Shown one piece after another: positions 34,599 to 43,041 of a DNA stretch of 64,000 bases. The notes under the pieces were generated by a model. It ran no database searches, was not told the origin of the DNA, and was given only the letters and a program-made list of their open reading frames with translations. The position numbers and the translations under genes are program-made. Numbering within the stretch: position 1 is the first letter of the stretch; every line of letters begins with the position of its first letter. Source of the DNA: Hyphomonadaceae bacterium (lineage in GTDB: Bacteria; Pseudomonadota; Alphaproteobacteria; Caulobacterales; Aquidulcibacteraceae); assembly GCA_019636095.1 (NCBI GenBank), contig JAHBYF010000003.1, forward strand, positions 186,001-250,000, given 5' to 3'.

Positions 34599-35212
34599 TG
34601 CGCACGCTACTCTTCTGGGTGGCGCTCATCGCGGTGGCAGCGTTTATCGCCGGATTTTGGAGTTTTGCGGAAAACGTGCGCCAGCAACCGGAAGAGCCGC
34701 CGGCGGCGCAGGCAATCGTCGCGCTTACGGGCGGTTCGCTTCAGCGGCTGACGACGGGCGTGCGGTTGCTAGAGGAACAGAAGGGCGAGCGCTTGCTAAT
34801 CTCTGGCGTCAATCGGGTCGTGACGGATTCAGAGCTCTACGCGGCGCTCAACGTCGATCCCGCGCTCGGCCAATGCTGCATTGATATCGGTCGCTCCGCC
34901 GAAGACACACTCGGCAATGCGTCGGAGACGGCGGCGTGGGCGCGCCAGCATCGCTACACCAACATCATCCTCGTCACCGACGATTATCACATGCCGCGCA
35001 GCCAAGCTGAACTCTCGGTGGCGCTGCCCGAGGCCGACATTCATCCCTACCCTGTGCGTACGCGCTGGACGGACCCGGCGCTTTGGCGCAGCGACCTCGG
35101 CGCAGCCACGCGTTTGGGTGCGGAGTACGTGAAATATCTTGTCATTCGCGGGCGAGAAGCGTTGATCGGCCTCGGCAACGACGACACAGAGGCTGCTCCG
35201 GGCGACGCATGA
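34598..35212 (+). CDS. YdcF/SanA family (DUF218) membrane protein
   Basis: A 204-residue protein with one N-terminal transmembrane helix and a DUF218 domain: AIVALTGGSLQRL, LLEEQKGERLLISGVN and LVTDDYHMPRSQAELS. Relatives such as ElyC/SanA act in envelope integrity. The ATG begins inside the ftsX stop (TGATG) and its own stop overlaps the plsC start, making this part of a five-gene coupled run. Confidence 0.87.
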   Translation: MRTLLFWVALIAVAAFIAGFWSFAENVRQQPEEPPAAQAIVALTGGSLQRLTTGVRLLEEQKGERLLISGVNRVVTDSELYAALNVDPALGQCCIDIGRSAEDTLGNASETAAWARQHRYTNIILVTDDYHMPRSQAELSVALPEADIHPYPVRTRWTDPALWRSDLGAATRLGAEYVKYLVIRGREALIGLGNDDTEAAPGDA

Positions 35213-35937
35213 ATTGGATCCGTTCATTTATCTTCGTCATCTGGCTTTATGGCTCGATGGCGGCGATCGGCTTGGCGCTTTGGCCACTCGTGGTCATCGA
35301 CGAGCGGCACGTCTGGACGGCGTTGCGCTCTTGGGCGCGCGCAACGCTTTGGGGTCTACGTTGGATCATTGGCGCCACCGTGTCGTTCGAGGGATTGGAG
35401 AACGTTCCTCAAGGCGGCGCACTGATCGCGATGAAACATCAGTCGACGCTCGACACTATGGCGCCAGCGCTGTTCCTGCCGCGGCCAGTGTACGTCTACA
35501 AAGCTGAACTCGGCGGCGTACCGGTGATGGGCGCGTATTTGAAGCGCAATCAAATTGGCGTCGATCGCGGCGGCTACGCCAAGGCGCTGAAGAGCTTGAT
35601 GCGCGGCGCACGCGACGCCGTCGCCAAGGGCGGTCAGGTTCTCATCTTTCCTGAAGGCACGCGCCAGGAGCTCGATGCGCCACCAGACTACAAGCCCGGA
35701 ATCGCAGCGATGTACAAAGATCTTGGCGTGCCGGTGACGCCCGTCGCGTTGAACACTGGCCTTATCTGGAAACCAAAAGGCATCCTGCGCACGAAGGGAC
35801 ACGTGACGTTCAAGGTGCTGGCGCCCATCCCTCCTGGCTTGCCCCGCGACGAATTCATGCGGGAACTTGAGCGGGTGCTCGAAACCGAAAGCCAGGCCTT
35901 GCTGCCGCCCGAGAAGCGTCGCAGCGTGGCCCCATGA
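35209..35937 (+). CDS. plsC: 1-acyl-sn-glycerol-3-phosphate acyltransferase
   Basis: A 242-residue membrane enzyme making phosphatidic acid from lysophosphatidate. The catalytic HX4D motif appears as HQSTLD and the substrate motif as FPEGTR; an N-terminal hydrophobic stretch anchors it. ATG 35209 overlaps the upstream stop by 4 bp and gives the standard N-terminus. It is the lipid-synthesis member of the ftsEX run. Confidence 0.93.
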   Translation: MNWIRSFIFVIWLYGSMAAIGLALWPLVVIDERHVWTALRSWARATLWGLRWIIGATVSFEGLENVPQGGALIAMKHQSTLDTMAPALFLPRPVYVYKAELGGVPVMGAYLKRNQIGVDRGGYAKALKSLMRGARDAVAKGGQVLIFPEGTRQELDAPPDYKPGIAAMYKDLGVPVTPVALNTGLIWKPKGILRTKGHVTFKVLAPIPPGLPRDEFMRELERVLETESQALLPPEKRRSVAP

Positions 35938-36938
35938 AGGCGCGCAATCTCTTTCTGATCATCCCCTGGGCTCTCTTTATCGCCGCGGCGCTCGGATGGA
36001 TTTTCTATTGGAACTATCTCGCAAGCGAAGCAGAGCGCCGGGTGCATGCTTGGCAATTCGAACAAAACGCCAGCGGCGCGACGGTGGAGATCGGACAGGT
36101 CATCCGACACGGCTTTCCGGTTTTCTTACGCTTGGAACTGCGCGACGTGCGTTACGTCGCTTCGCGCGGCGGATGGCGCGCGGAAACCGGTCGCGCAGAT
36201 CTGAACATCGATCCGTTGAAGCCGCAGCATGCGATCCTTGAAGCAAAGGCGCCGATCTCAATCACGCGCGCCAATGGCGCGGCGACAAACGTTCGCGCCG
36301 ATGCCCTGATCGCCAGTGTGCGTATGGATGGCGATAGGCTGGCGGAAGCCGGCGTCGAAGCAAACAATCTGGTGCTCGACGATCCCGCTGAAGAAGGCGT
36401 GCTGCATGCCGAGCGGGTCATGGCCAGTGTGCGGCCCGATCCGCGCGCAGCGAGCGAATACCAGTTTTCGTTTGAGGCTCAGACTATCACGCTGCCGCGA
36501 CCAGTGCGAAGCTTCGAGGCGTTCGGGCTCGATGTCGCGCGGATGCACGCGGCCATTGTCGTCACGCAGGGGGCGCTGCTGATGCAATCCTCGCCCGGTG
36601 ATCCGCTCGGGCCATGGCGTGACGGCGGCGGGCGCCTGCGCTTCGAAGGCTTGGAGCTGAACTGGGGGCCGTTGCAAACAACTGGTACGGGTGAAGGCGG
36701 CCTTGATGCACAGCGGCGGCTCGACGGACGTTTGGTATTGCCAGTGGATCGGCCTGCGCCTGTGCTCACGGCAATCGCGAATGGCCCCAATATCGATCGC
36801 GACGCACGCCGCGCACTGACTTTGCTCGCGGCAGGTTATGTCGTCACCGGCAATGACATCACGCTCGATATTGGCGCGCACGACGGCGTGCTGAGGGTCG
36901 AAGGATTGCCCGTTCGGCCGCTGCCGCCGGTGTATTAG
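35934..36938 (+). CDS. DUF2125 family protein
   Basis: A 334-residue protein with one N-terminal membrane helix (about 7-27) and a large periplasmic beta domain of the DUF2125 type (EIGQVIRHGFPVFLRLELRDV, LNIDPLKPQHAILEA). The family is widespread in alphaproteobacteria and uncharacterised. It overlaps plsC by 4 bp and the convergent tyrA by 4 bp. An envelope role is suggested by its operon partners. Confidence 0.87.
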   Translation: MKARNLFLIIPWALFIAAALGWIFYWNYLASEAERRVHAWQFEQNASGATVEIGQVIRHGFPVFLRLELRDVRYVASRGGWRAETGRADLNIDPLKPQHAILEAKAPISITRANGAATNVRADALIASVRMDGDRLAEAGVEANNLVLDDPAEEGVLHAERVMASVRPDPRAASEYQFSFEAQTITLPRPVRSFEAFGLDVARMHAAIVVTQGALLMQSSPGDPLGPWRDGGGRLRFEGLELNWGPLQTTGTGEGGLDAQRRLDGRLVLPVDRPAPVLTAIANGPNIDRDARRALTLLAAGYVVTGNDITLDIGAHDGVLRVEGLPVRPLPPVY

Positions 36939-37861
36939 CTGGACGGTTCGTCGCGGCCCCAGTTCGGTGCGGGCGTATCTTGCCCGGCGTCGATGACTTC
37001 GCGACGCATACGGCGGGCGCGATCAAAGAGATCGAAGAGCGTGTCGCCCTCGCCCCATCGGATGGCGCGCTGGAGCGCCGCCAGGTCTTCCGAGAAACGA
37101 CCCAGCACTTCGAGCACAGCATCGCGGTTGTTCAAGAACACGTCGCGCCACATCGTCGGATCGGACGCGGCGATACGCGTGAAGTCGCGAAAACCGGAGG
37201 CAGAGTATTTTACAACTTCGCTCTCGGTCACGCTTTCCAGATCTTCCGCCATCGCGACGATGTTGAACGCGATCAGGTGCGGCAAGTGGCTGGTGACGGC
37301 CAGCACGACGTCGTGACGCTCTGCATCCATACGTTCGACGTTGGCGCCAAGCGCGCGCCAAAAAGCTTCGAGCCGATCGACTGCGGCGGGATAGGCTGCG
37401 TCTTGATCCGGCAATGGCGTGAGAATTTGCCAGCGATTGTGAAACAGTGTCGCAAATCCTGCGTCTGGACCGGAATGCTCGGTCCCGGCTAGGGGGTGAC
37501 CCGGCACGAAATGGACGTTGGCCGGCAACGCCGCAGCAACCGCATCAACGACCGCCTGCTTCACTGAGCCCACGTCCGTGACGACCGCGCCGGCCTTCAA
37601 TCCGCTCGAACATGCCGCCGCAGCCGGGCCCATGGTGCCTACTGGAACGGCCAGCACGACCAGTTCTGCATTGCCGACGGCCATTTCGGCATCGTCAAAC
37701 ACTTCTCCCAATCCAAGTGCGCGGGCGCGGGCGCGCACGTCGGGGTTCGCGTCATAAAGCGCGACCGCGTTGGCCGCGCCATACTCGCGCGCAGCGCGCG
37801 CAATCGATGCGCCAATGAGGCCCACCCCGAGGATGGCGATGCGGTCAAAAATCGCGGGCAT
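36935..37861 (-). CDS. tyrA: Prephenate/arogenate dehydrogenase
   Basis: A 308-residue oxidoreductase of tyrosine synthesis. Rossmann motif ILGVGLIGASIA, then VTDVGSVKQAVVDA, FVPGHPLAGTEHSG (catalytic His) and SHLPHLIAFNIV are all present. No ACT or chorismate-mutase fusion. Its ATG overlaps the chorismate mutase stop, so the pair is coupled. Prephenate versus arogenate preference cannot be read here. Confidence 0.93.
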   Translation of the reverse strand: MPAIFDRIAILGVGLIGASIARAAREYGAANAVALYDANPDVRARARALGLGEVFDDAEMAVGNAELVVLAVPVGTMGPAAAACSSGLKAGAVVTDVGSVKQAVVDAVAAALPANVHFVPGHPLAGTEHSGPDAGFATLFHNRWQILTPLPDQDAAYPAAVDRLEAFWRALGANVERMDAERHDVVLAVTSHLPHLIAFNIVAMAEDLESVTESEVVKYSASGFRDFTRIAASDPTMWRDVFLNNRDAVLEVLGRFSEDLAALQRAIRWGEGDTLFDLFDRARRMRREVIDAGQDTPAPNWGRDEPSS

Positions 37862-38670
37862 CAGACGCGCGCGTAAGAGCCAAGCACGCGGACGCTATCC
37901 ATGCCGGAGCGCGTGAGCGCCGCTGCGCGCGGATCGTCGAGGCCAAGGAAGCCATCAACACGCACCAGCACGCGCGGTTCGGCGCGGGCGATTTCGCGGC
38001 CGGTGAGGCCAGTTTCATTGAGCGCGCGCTGCAAACGATGATGTGGATCGAAGGCGATCAACATGGTGGCGTCGTTACCCGCCTCTTCCGTTGCCGAGGC
38101 GGCGAACACCGCGGCTTCCGGTTCATCGGCGCCGCCCATCACCGGCAAGCCGGCGATGATATGCAAGGCATGGAAGCGCCGCTCCGAAAGCGCCGGCCAC
38201 CAAGCGCCGACACCAGGCGCCGCAGGCCAAGTCGTTACGGCGACGACCGTGTCTGGGTTTTCAGCCGCCTTCTGGAGCGCCGCTTGCGGCTCGCCCAAGT
38301 CCTTGATGCGTGTTCGGGCGCCGAAATGGCGGCGCGCAATATCAAACAATCGCGTGGGGTCACTACGGCCGCCGCCCACAACGACATCGATCACGCGCTG
38401 GCGACGGAGCGAGGCGGCAATCACCGCGCGCCATATCTCCAGTACGAACTCGCGCTCCAGTGGAGCTGGCGCTTCCGCAACGAGCCGCCGCAACAATGCG
38501 ACTTCGCGGCCGGGCCGGATTGGCAGGCCGTGTTCGGCGGGCTTGAGACCGCTCATCTTGTCTACGGCACGCAGACGATCAGCGAGCAAAGACAGAAGCG
38601 TTCTGTCGATTCCGTCGATCTCAGCGCGGATCGTTTCGAGAGGCGAACCGGGGGGGCTCTGGTCGTTCAT
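37861..38670 (-). CDS. Chorismate mutase with long C-terminal extension
   Basis: A 269-residue protein. Residues about 10-95 are an AroQ-type helical chorismate mutase (IRAEIDGIDRTLLSLLADRLRAV, EIWRAVIAASLRRQ). The remaining ~170 residues form a separate alpha/beta domain that I cannot assign. AAGG lies 8 bp before the ATG. A run of seven C on the minus strand encodes the Pro-Pro near the N-terminus. It feeds prephenate to the neighbouring tyrA and to the distant pheA. Confidence 0.86.
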   Translation of the reverse strand: MNDQSPPGSPLETIRAEIDGIDRTLLSLLADRLRAVDKMSGLKPAEHGLPIRPGREVALLRRLVAEAPAPLEREFVLEIWRAVIAASLRRQRVIDVVVGGGRSDPTRLFDIARRHFGARTRIKDLGEPQAALQKAAENPDTVVAVTTWPAAPGVGAWWPALSERRFHALHIIAGLPVMGGADEPEAAVFAASATEEAGNDATMLIAFDPHHRLQRALNETGLTGREIARAEPRVLVRVDGFLGLDDPRAAALTRSGMDSVRVLGSYARV

Positions 38671-38772
38671 CTTTTGAACCTTAGCGGTCTTTCATGCTCT
38701 GCGCCAACGGCCCGCATTCACAAGCGAGTCTTCAACAGCAGCCGCCCCTTCCAGGGGGATATTTCCCTCGCG

Positions 38773-39963
38773 ATGCAGTTTATACCGAGGCACATGATTC
38801 ATGCAGGCGCAGCAGCAGCCAAACTTCAAGCCGCGGGCGGCGTGCGTTCCCTCGCGTTCGACGCCACCACCCCGTTGCAGCTCTCCAGCGGCGAGACGCT
38901 CGCACCGCTAACGATAGCGTTTGAGACCTACGGGGCGCTCAACAGCGAACGCAGCAACGCTGTGCTAGTGTGTCACTCGCTGACCGGTGATCAGTTTGTC
39001 GCGAGCCCAAACCCCATCACCGGCCGTCCAGCTTGGTGGCCGCGCATTGTAGGACCGGGCCGGGCAATCGACACAAACCGCTTTTTTGTCGTGTGCTCAA
39101 ACGTGCTTGGCGGCTCGATGGGCACCACCGGTCCGGGCACGATTGCGCCGGACGGCCTGCCCTATTCGCTGCGCCTTCCTGCGGTGACGATGGCGGACGT
39201 AGTGCGTGCGCAGGCGATGCTGATCGAAGCGCTCGGGATCGAAAGCATATTTCTCGCCATCGGCCCCGGCATGGGCGGCATGCAGGCGCTGCAATGGGCA
39301 AGCGCCTATCCCAAACGCGTGTTTGCGTGCGTGACGGTTGCAGCCGCGGCAAAACAAGCGGCACAAAACATCGCGCTCGCCGAACTGGGCCGACAAGCCA
39401 TCATGGCGGACCCGGACTGGCGCAACGGCGCCTATCTCCAGCACAGCGTGCGGCCAACGCGAGGCAATGCGGTGGCGAAGGCGTCCGCGCAGCTCGCGGG
39501 CTTGTCCGCGCAAGACGTGCGCTCGCGATTTGAGACGGCGCGTACGCAGGAACGCTTCGCGTTCAGTGCCGAGGCCGCGAACGATCCAATGCGTCCGCAG
39601 CCAGGCGCCGGCTATGTCGACCGCTTCGACGCCAATTCGTATTTGTACCTCTCGCGCGCGATGGACGGCTTCGATTTGGCGGCTGATTTCGGCGGACGGC
39701 TGGCGAACGCATTCCAAGGCAGCATGACGCGCCACGGCGTCTTCTCGTTCTCAAGCGATTGGCGCTATCCGCCTGATGAAGGCCGCCAGATTGCGCGCGC
39801 GCTCGCCGCCGCAGGCGCTGAAGCCTCTTTCCTCGAAATCAGCAGCGCGCACGGGCATGACGCCTATCTCGGCCACGAGCCGGCTTTTGAAGCAGCGCTG
39901 ACTGGCTTCATCGACGCCGCCGCCGCCGCGCGCGGCTTGGCTCTCAACGGCGGAGGCGCGTGA
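38773..39963 (+). CDS. metX: MetX-like homoserine O-acetyltransferase homologue lacking the nucleophilic serine
   Basis: A 396-residue alpha/beta-hydrolase-fold protein of the MetX family: HSLTGDQFVA, NVLGGSMGTTGP, QALQWASAYP, Asp in FSSDWRYPP and His in SAHGHDAYL. The nucleophile motif, normally G-x-S-M-G-G-M, reads GPGMGGM, with Gly166 (codon GGC at 39268) where Ser acts; one base would restore AGC. Activity as a normal acyltransferase is therefore doubtful. Start: ATG 38773 or 38794, neither with ideal spacing. It overlaps metW (TGATG), the classic metXW pair. Confidence 0.87.
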   Translation: MQFIPRHMIHAGAAAAKLQAAGGVRSLAFDATTPLQLSSGETLAPLTIAFETYGALNSERSNAVLVCHSLTGDQFVASPNPITGRPAWWPRIVGPGRAIDTNRFFVVCSNVLGGSMGTTGPGTIAPDGLPYSLRLPAVTMADVVRAQAMLIEALGIESIFLAIGPGMGGMQALQWASAYPKRVFACVTVAAAAKQAAQNIALAELGRQAIMADPDWRNGAYLQHSVRPTRGNAVAKASAQLAGLSAQDVRSRFETARTQERFAFSAEAANDPMRPQPGAGYVDRFDANSYLYLSRAMDGFDLAADFGGRLANAFQGSMTRHGVFSFSSDWRYPPDEGRQIARALAAAGAEASFLEISSAHGHDAYLGHEPAFEAALTGFIDAAAAARGLALNGGGA

Positions 39964-40583
39964 TGGCGCAGCTCGAACTCGTCCATCCCACTCCGCTTGA
40001 ACTGATCAGCGCCGAGCGTCGCGGCGATCATCTCGTCATTTCGCAAATGGTCAGCGACGGCGCGCGCGTGCTCGACGTCGGGTGCGGTGACGGTGCGCTG
40101 TTGCAGATGTTGAAACGCGAGTGCAACGCGCAAGTGCGGGGGATCGAACTCGATCCAAACAAGGCGCACCGCTGCGTGGTGCGCGGCATGTCAGTAGTGC
40201 AAGGCGACGCCGAGCGCGACCTGGGCGAGTTCCCGAGCGCCGCCTTCGACTACGTCGTCTTTTCATGCACGCTCCAGCATTTGCGCCGACCGCAAGCGGC
40301 GCTGAAGCAAGCCGGACGTATCGGCCAACAGGTGATCGTCTCAATCACCAATGCCGGGCGCTGGGATAAGCGCATAGAGATGCTAACCAAAGGCCGGCTC
40401 GGCCCAAGCGAGCATCTTCAGCGTTATACCATACGCGACTTCGCCGATCTTGCCCGCGAGATGCATTTCGGCATCGAGCGCGCGGTGCCGCTCTCCCGAG
40501 GCAATCCCGGCGCGCCATTCGCCAAGACGATATGGCGCGCGAATTGGTTCGCGGAAGAGGCTGTATTCCTGCTCACGTCATAG
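39963..40583 (+). CDS. metW: MetW-like methyltransferase-fold protein
   Basis: A 206-residue protein with the SAM-binding loop DVGCGDGALLQ and the MetW-typical FSCTLQHLRRPQAALKQAGRI and FPNAGRWDKRIEMLTKGR-like segments. GGAGG lies 6 bp before ATG 39963. MetW accompanies MetX in many proteobacteria and is needed for its activity in some. The operon places it in methionine synthesis. Confidence 0.9.
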   Translation: MAQLELVHPTPLELISAERRGDHLVISQMVSDGARVLDVGCGDGALLQMLKRECNAQVRGIELDPNKAHRCVVRGMSVVQGDAERDLGEFPSAAFDYVVFSCTLQHLRRPQAALKQAGRIGQQVIVSITNAGRWDKRIEMLTKGRLGPSEHLQRYTIRDFADLAREMHFGIERAVPLSRGNPGAPFAKTIWRANWFAEEAVFLLTS

Positions 40584-40593
40584 CGGAAGAGAT

Positions 40594-41685
40594 ATGAAGC
40601 GCCTCGTCATCTGCTGCGACGGAACGTGGCAGCGCCTCTACGGCGGCGCGCTCACAAATGTCGCCCTCACAGCACGCTCGGTCGCGGCGCGCGATCGCAA
40701 TAGCAATGCGCAAATCGTCTATTATTCGGCCGGTGTGGGCGCGCGGTTAGGCGGCCTCAGCCTCTGGGAAGGCATGACGGGCGCCGACCTCGACGATCAC
40801 CTGCTCGATGCATGGCTTTTCATCAATCTGAACTACGAGCCTGGCGATCAGATCTTCCTGTTTGGCTTTTCGCGCGGTGCGTACACCGTGCGTTCGCTCG
40901 CCGGCTTGCTTCGCAAGGTAGGCGTGCTGCGGCGTGAGCACGTCGACAAATCGCGCCAGGCGCTGGAGATTTATCGCAATCGCGAGCTTACGGCAGACAG
41001 CGAAACCGCGGAGCGTTTCCGCATGGCGCACGCCATCGCCTGGCCACGTTTGGCGCGGCCGTTCACGTCACCACCGGTCGATCTCTCGATCCGCTATCTG
41101 GGCGTTTGGGACACCGTCGGATCGCTCGGTATTCCGCGTCTGCTGCCAATCTCTGTCGGTCTGAACGCACAATATGAATTTCATGACACGGCGCTGTCGC
41201 GATGCGTCGAACATGCCCGTCATGCTGTTGCAATCGATGAGCGCCGCGCGCCGTTCGCACCGACTCTCTGGAACAATGTGGATGCGTTCAATGCCCCAGG
41301 CGCACGTCCGCGCGTTTCGCAACAATGGTTTCCCGGCGATCATGGCGGCGTTGGCGGCGGCAGCCAGCGGGGGCTTTCCAATTGCGCCTTGATGTGGGTG
41401 CTTGAGGGCGCGGAACTGGCAGGGCTGTCGATTGCCCGCGAGCCCGGCTCGGTCATCTCAGGCTGCCTGGCCGAGATCGACCCCATCAGACCAAGCGTCG
41501 ACGGCAAGGGTTTTCCGATCATTCGCGCGCTAACCTCGCGCTGGCGTACGGGCCTCAACCGGTTCGAAGACATTCACGAGACGGCACGACTGCGGTTTGC
41601 CGCCAACAGCAACTATCGCCCGCCACTGCTCACTCCGTACGCGGATCGCATTGCAGCGTCGGTGCAAGAGCGACACGCGGCCTGA
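40594..41685 (+). CDS. DUF2235 alpha/beta hydrolase
   Basis: A 363-residue protein of DUF2235, a family that includes phospholipase effectors of type VI secretion as well as many chromosomal stand-alone members. Hallmarks: CCDGTWQ at the start, the nucleophile motif GFSRGAYTVR, GVWDTVGSLG and FPGDHGGVGGG. GGAAGAGAT precedes ATG 40594. No VgrG, PAAR or immunity gene is next to it, so a secreted-toxin role is unsupported here. It follows metW by 10 bp and may be co-transcribed. Confidence 0.88.
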   Translation: MKRLVICCDGTWQRLYGGALTNVALTARSVAARDRNSNAQIVYYSAGVGARLGGLSLWEGMTGADLDDHLLDAWLFINLNYEPGDQIFLFGFSRGAYTVRSLAGLLRKVGVLRREHVDKSRQALEIYRNRELTADSETAERFRMAHAIAWPRLARPFTSPPVDLSIRYLGVWDTVGSLGIPRLLPISVGLNAQYEFHDTALSRCVEHARHAVAIDERRAPFAPTLWNNVDAFNAPGARPRVSQQWFPGDHGGVGGGSQRGLSNCALMWVLEGAELAGLSIAREPGSVISGCLAEIDPIRPSVDGKGFPIIRALTSRWRTGLNRFEDIHETARLRFAANSNYRPPLLTPYADRIAASVQERHAA

Positions 41686-41687
41686 AA

Positions 41688-42305
41688 TCAAACGTCGGCG
41701 TAGGCAAAGGCTAGGCGACCCAGCAGACCTCGCGCCTTGAGGCGTCCCTCGGTGGCAAACAGGCAGAGGCATGCTTCTTCGCCCATCACCACCGGCTGGT
41801 GGTTCAGATCCGTCTCAGCAGCCGCGAAGTCTCCTGCCGCAAAGACGCCGAATTCGTCACGATAGGCTCCGCTCAAAACGGTGCAGAACTCCGCGCCGGA
41901 ATGTTCGTGCCGCGCCGTCAAACCGCCGGACGCCACCGACAAAAGGTAGACCCGGTTCTCCGGGGCGTGCGGCGTCTCTACACCGGCAACCCAAACGCCA
42001 GGCGCCACCCACTTCTTCCGCTTCAGCGTCAGGCGTTCGACGAACGGTCGTCTGTCGATCGCTGCGGCTGGCTCCGGACGCATATCCAGCCGCGCCAGCA
42101 CTTTCGACAATGAACCCTCGTCAACAGTCTCCTGCGGCAACGCTTCAAGCGCGGCGCCCGAAACGGCTTCGAAAGCGCCAACGCGCGCGCGGCAATGCGC
42201 GCATAATTCGACGTGGGCGGCGACAACTAGGCCGAAGCCGGGCTCCAGCGCTCCTGCCACGTAAGCGGTCAGGATATCATCCGAGGGGTGGTGTTGCGGG
42301 CTCAC
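41688..42305 (-). CDS. chrR: ChrR-type zinc-binding cupin anti-sigma factor
   Basis: A 205-residue cytoplasmic anti-sigma factor. The N-terminal domain has zinc ligands HHPSDD and HVELCAHC; the C-terminal cupin has ligands HEHSGAE and a distal His in DLNHQ. The GTG at 42305 overlaps the sigma stop (GTGA) and has GGGAG upstream; a TTG 15 bp earlier is less likely. In Rhodobacter, ChrR releases RpoE in response to singlet oxygen; the same role is inferred here from the full ligand set and gene order. Confidence 0.9.
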   Translation of the reverse strand: MSPQHHPSDDILTAYVAGALEPGFGLVVAAHVELCAHCRARVGAFEAVSGAALEALPQETVDEGSLSKVLARLDMRPEPAAAIDRRPFVERLTLKRKKWVAPGVWVAGVETPHAPENRVYLLSVASGGLTARHEHSGAEFCTVLSGAYRDEFGVFAAGDFAAAETDLNHQPVVMGEEACLCLFATEGRLKARGLLGRLAFAYADV

Positions 42306-42868
42306 TTGTATTGCTCCCAATGCGCGCGCAGCTTGATGAGCGCCAGCCGCAAGCGCGATTTCACAGTGCCGAGCGGCAGCGACAAGCGCTCCGCTATCTC
42401 TGAGTGCGAACGATCTTCGAAGAAAGATAATCTCACGACTTGCCTTTGCTCCTCCGAAAGCGTCGCCATTGCGGCCGACACCCGTTCCTCAGTCTGCCCG
42501 CGGACCACCGCTTCATCCGGCGCTTCATCCTCACTCTCTTCCGAGACGACAATCACAGATCTGTAAGCGAGTTCGGTCTTCTCGCGCCGAAGTTTGTCAA
42601 TCCAGGCATTGCGCGCGATCACAAATATCCAGGTGGATGCCTTCGCCTTCGTCGCATCGAATGAAGCAGCCCGCCGCCAGATGGCGACCATTGCGTCTTG
42701 GGCCAAATCTTCCGCTGCCGCAGCGGGCGCGCCAAGCCGAAGCAAATAGCCCTTCACCTTTCCCGCATAGGCGGCGAACAAGCGCGTAAACGCTTCACGA
42801 TCACCGCGCGCAACGCGCACGATGAGGTCTTCACCCGTTTCCTCGACGCGGTCATGCACCGGTCGCAT
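42302..42868 (-). CDS. rpoE: ECF11-type sigma factor (RpoE of RpoE-ChrR)
   Basis: A 188-residue ECF sigma factor: region 2 (LAQDAMVAIWRRAASFD, STWIFVIARNAWIDKLRRE) and region 4 (LSEEQRQVVRLSFFED, LPLGTVKSRLRLALIKLR). The start is ATG 42868, which GGAGG abuts, or GTG 42859 with GGAGG at 9 bp, the latter being better spaced. The longer open frame to 42964 would run over the promoter. Coupled to chrR by a 4-bp overlap. Expected to drive its own operon and the divergent FAD oxidoreductase gene. Confidence 0.9.
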   Translation of the reverse strand: MRPVHDRVEETGEDLIVRVARGDREAFTRLFAAYAGKVKGYLLRLGAPAAAAEDLAQDAMVAIWRRAASFDATKAKASTWIFVIARNAWIDKLRREKTELAYRSVIVVSEESEDEAPDEAVVRGQTEERVSAAMATLSEEQRQVVRLSFFEDRSHSEIAERLSLPLGTVKSRLRLALIKLRAHWEQYK

Positions 42869-42935
42869 CCTCCGGCGTGGAGGAAACGCCGCTTGCAAAC
42901 CAACGGGGGCGAAGTCCAGCACGCGCATCTGCCAC

Positions 42936-42963
42936 CGTACGTCCAAGTTCCCAGCTCGGATCA
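42936..42963 (-). promoter_or_regulatory. Candidate RpoE-type autoregulated promoter
   Basis: Reading leftward: TGATCC (42963-42958), 18 bp spacer, TACG (42939-42936). This fits the TGATCC-N18-TA pattern known for Rhodobacter RpoE and would transcribe rpoE-chrR with a leader of about 60 bases. Confidence 0.6.
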
Positions 42964-42966
42964 CAG

Positions 42967-42993
42967 TGAACCGTGGACGCGACGCCCACGTAT
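42967..42993 (+). promoter_or_regulatory. Candidate RpoE-type promoter of the FAD oxidoreductase gene
   Basis: TGAACC (42967-42972), 18 bp spacer, TAT (42991-42993). One mismatch from the RpoE -35 consensus, and only 3 bp from the opposing -35 element, so the two promoters are back to back. Confidence 0.55.
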
Positions 42994-43041
42994 CCGCCCA
43001 GGAACCAGCCCGCGAAGGGCGCGCTGGAGCGGTAATGTTCG

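Noticed and set aside
38038..38772. Upstream extension of the metX frame by 245 codons
   Set aside because: It runs antisense through the chorismate mutase gene; the conserved MetX N-terminus begins after it.
38671..38772. Possible SAM riboswitch before metX
   Set aside because: I looked for the SAM-II core and found no match; only short C/G hairpins are present.
40594..41685. Type VI secretion effector
   Set aside because: DUF2235 alone is not enough; no VgrG, PAAR, Hcp or immunity gene is nearby.
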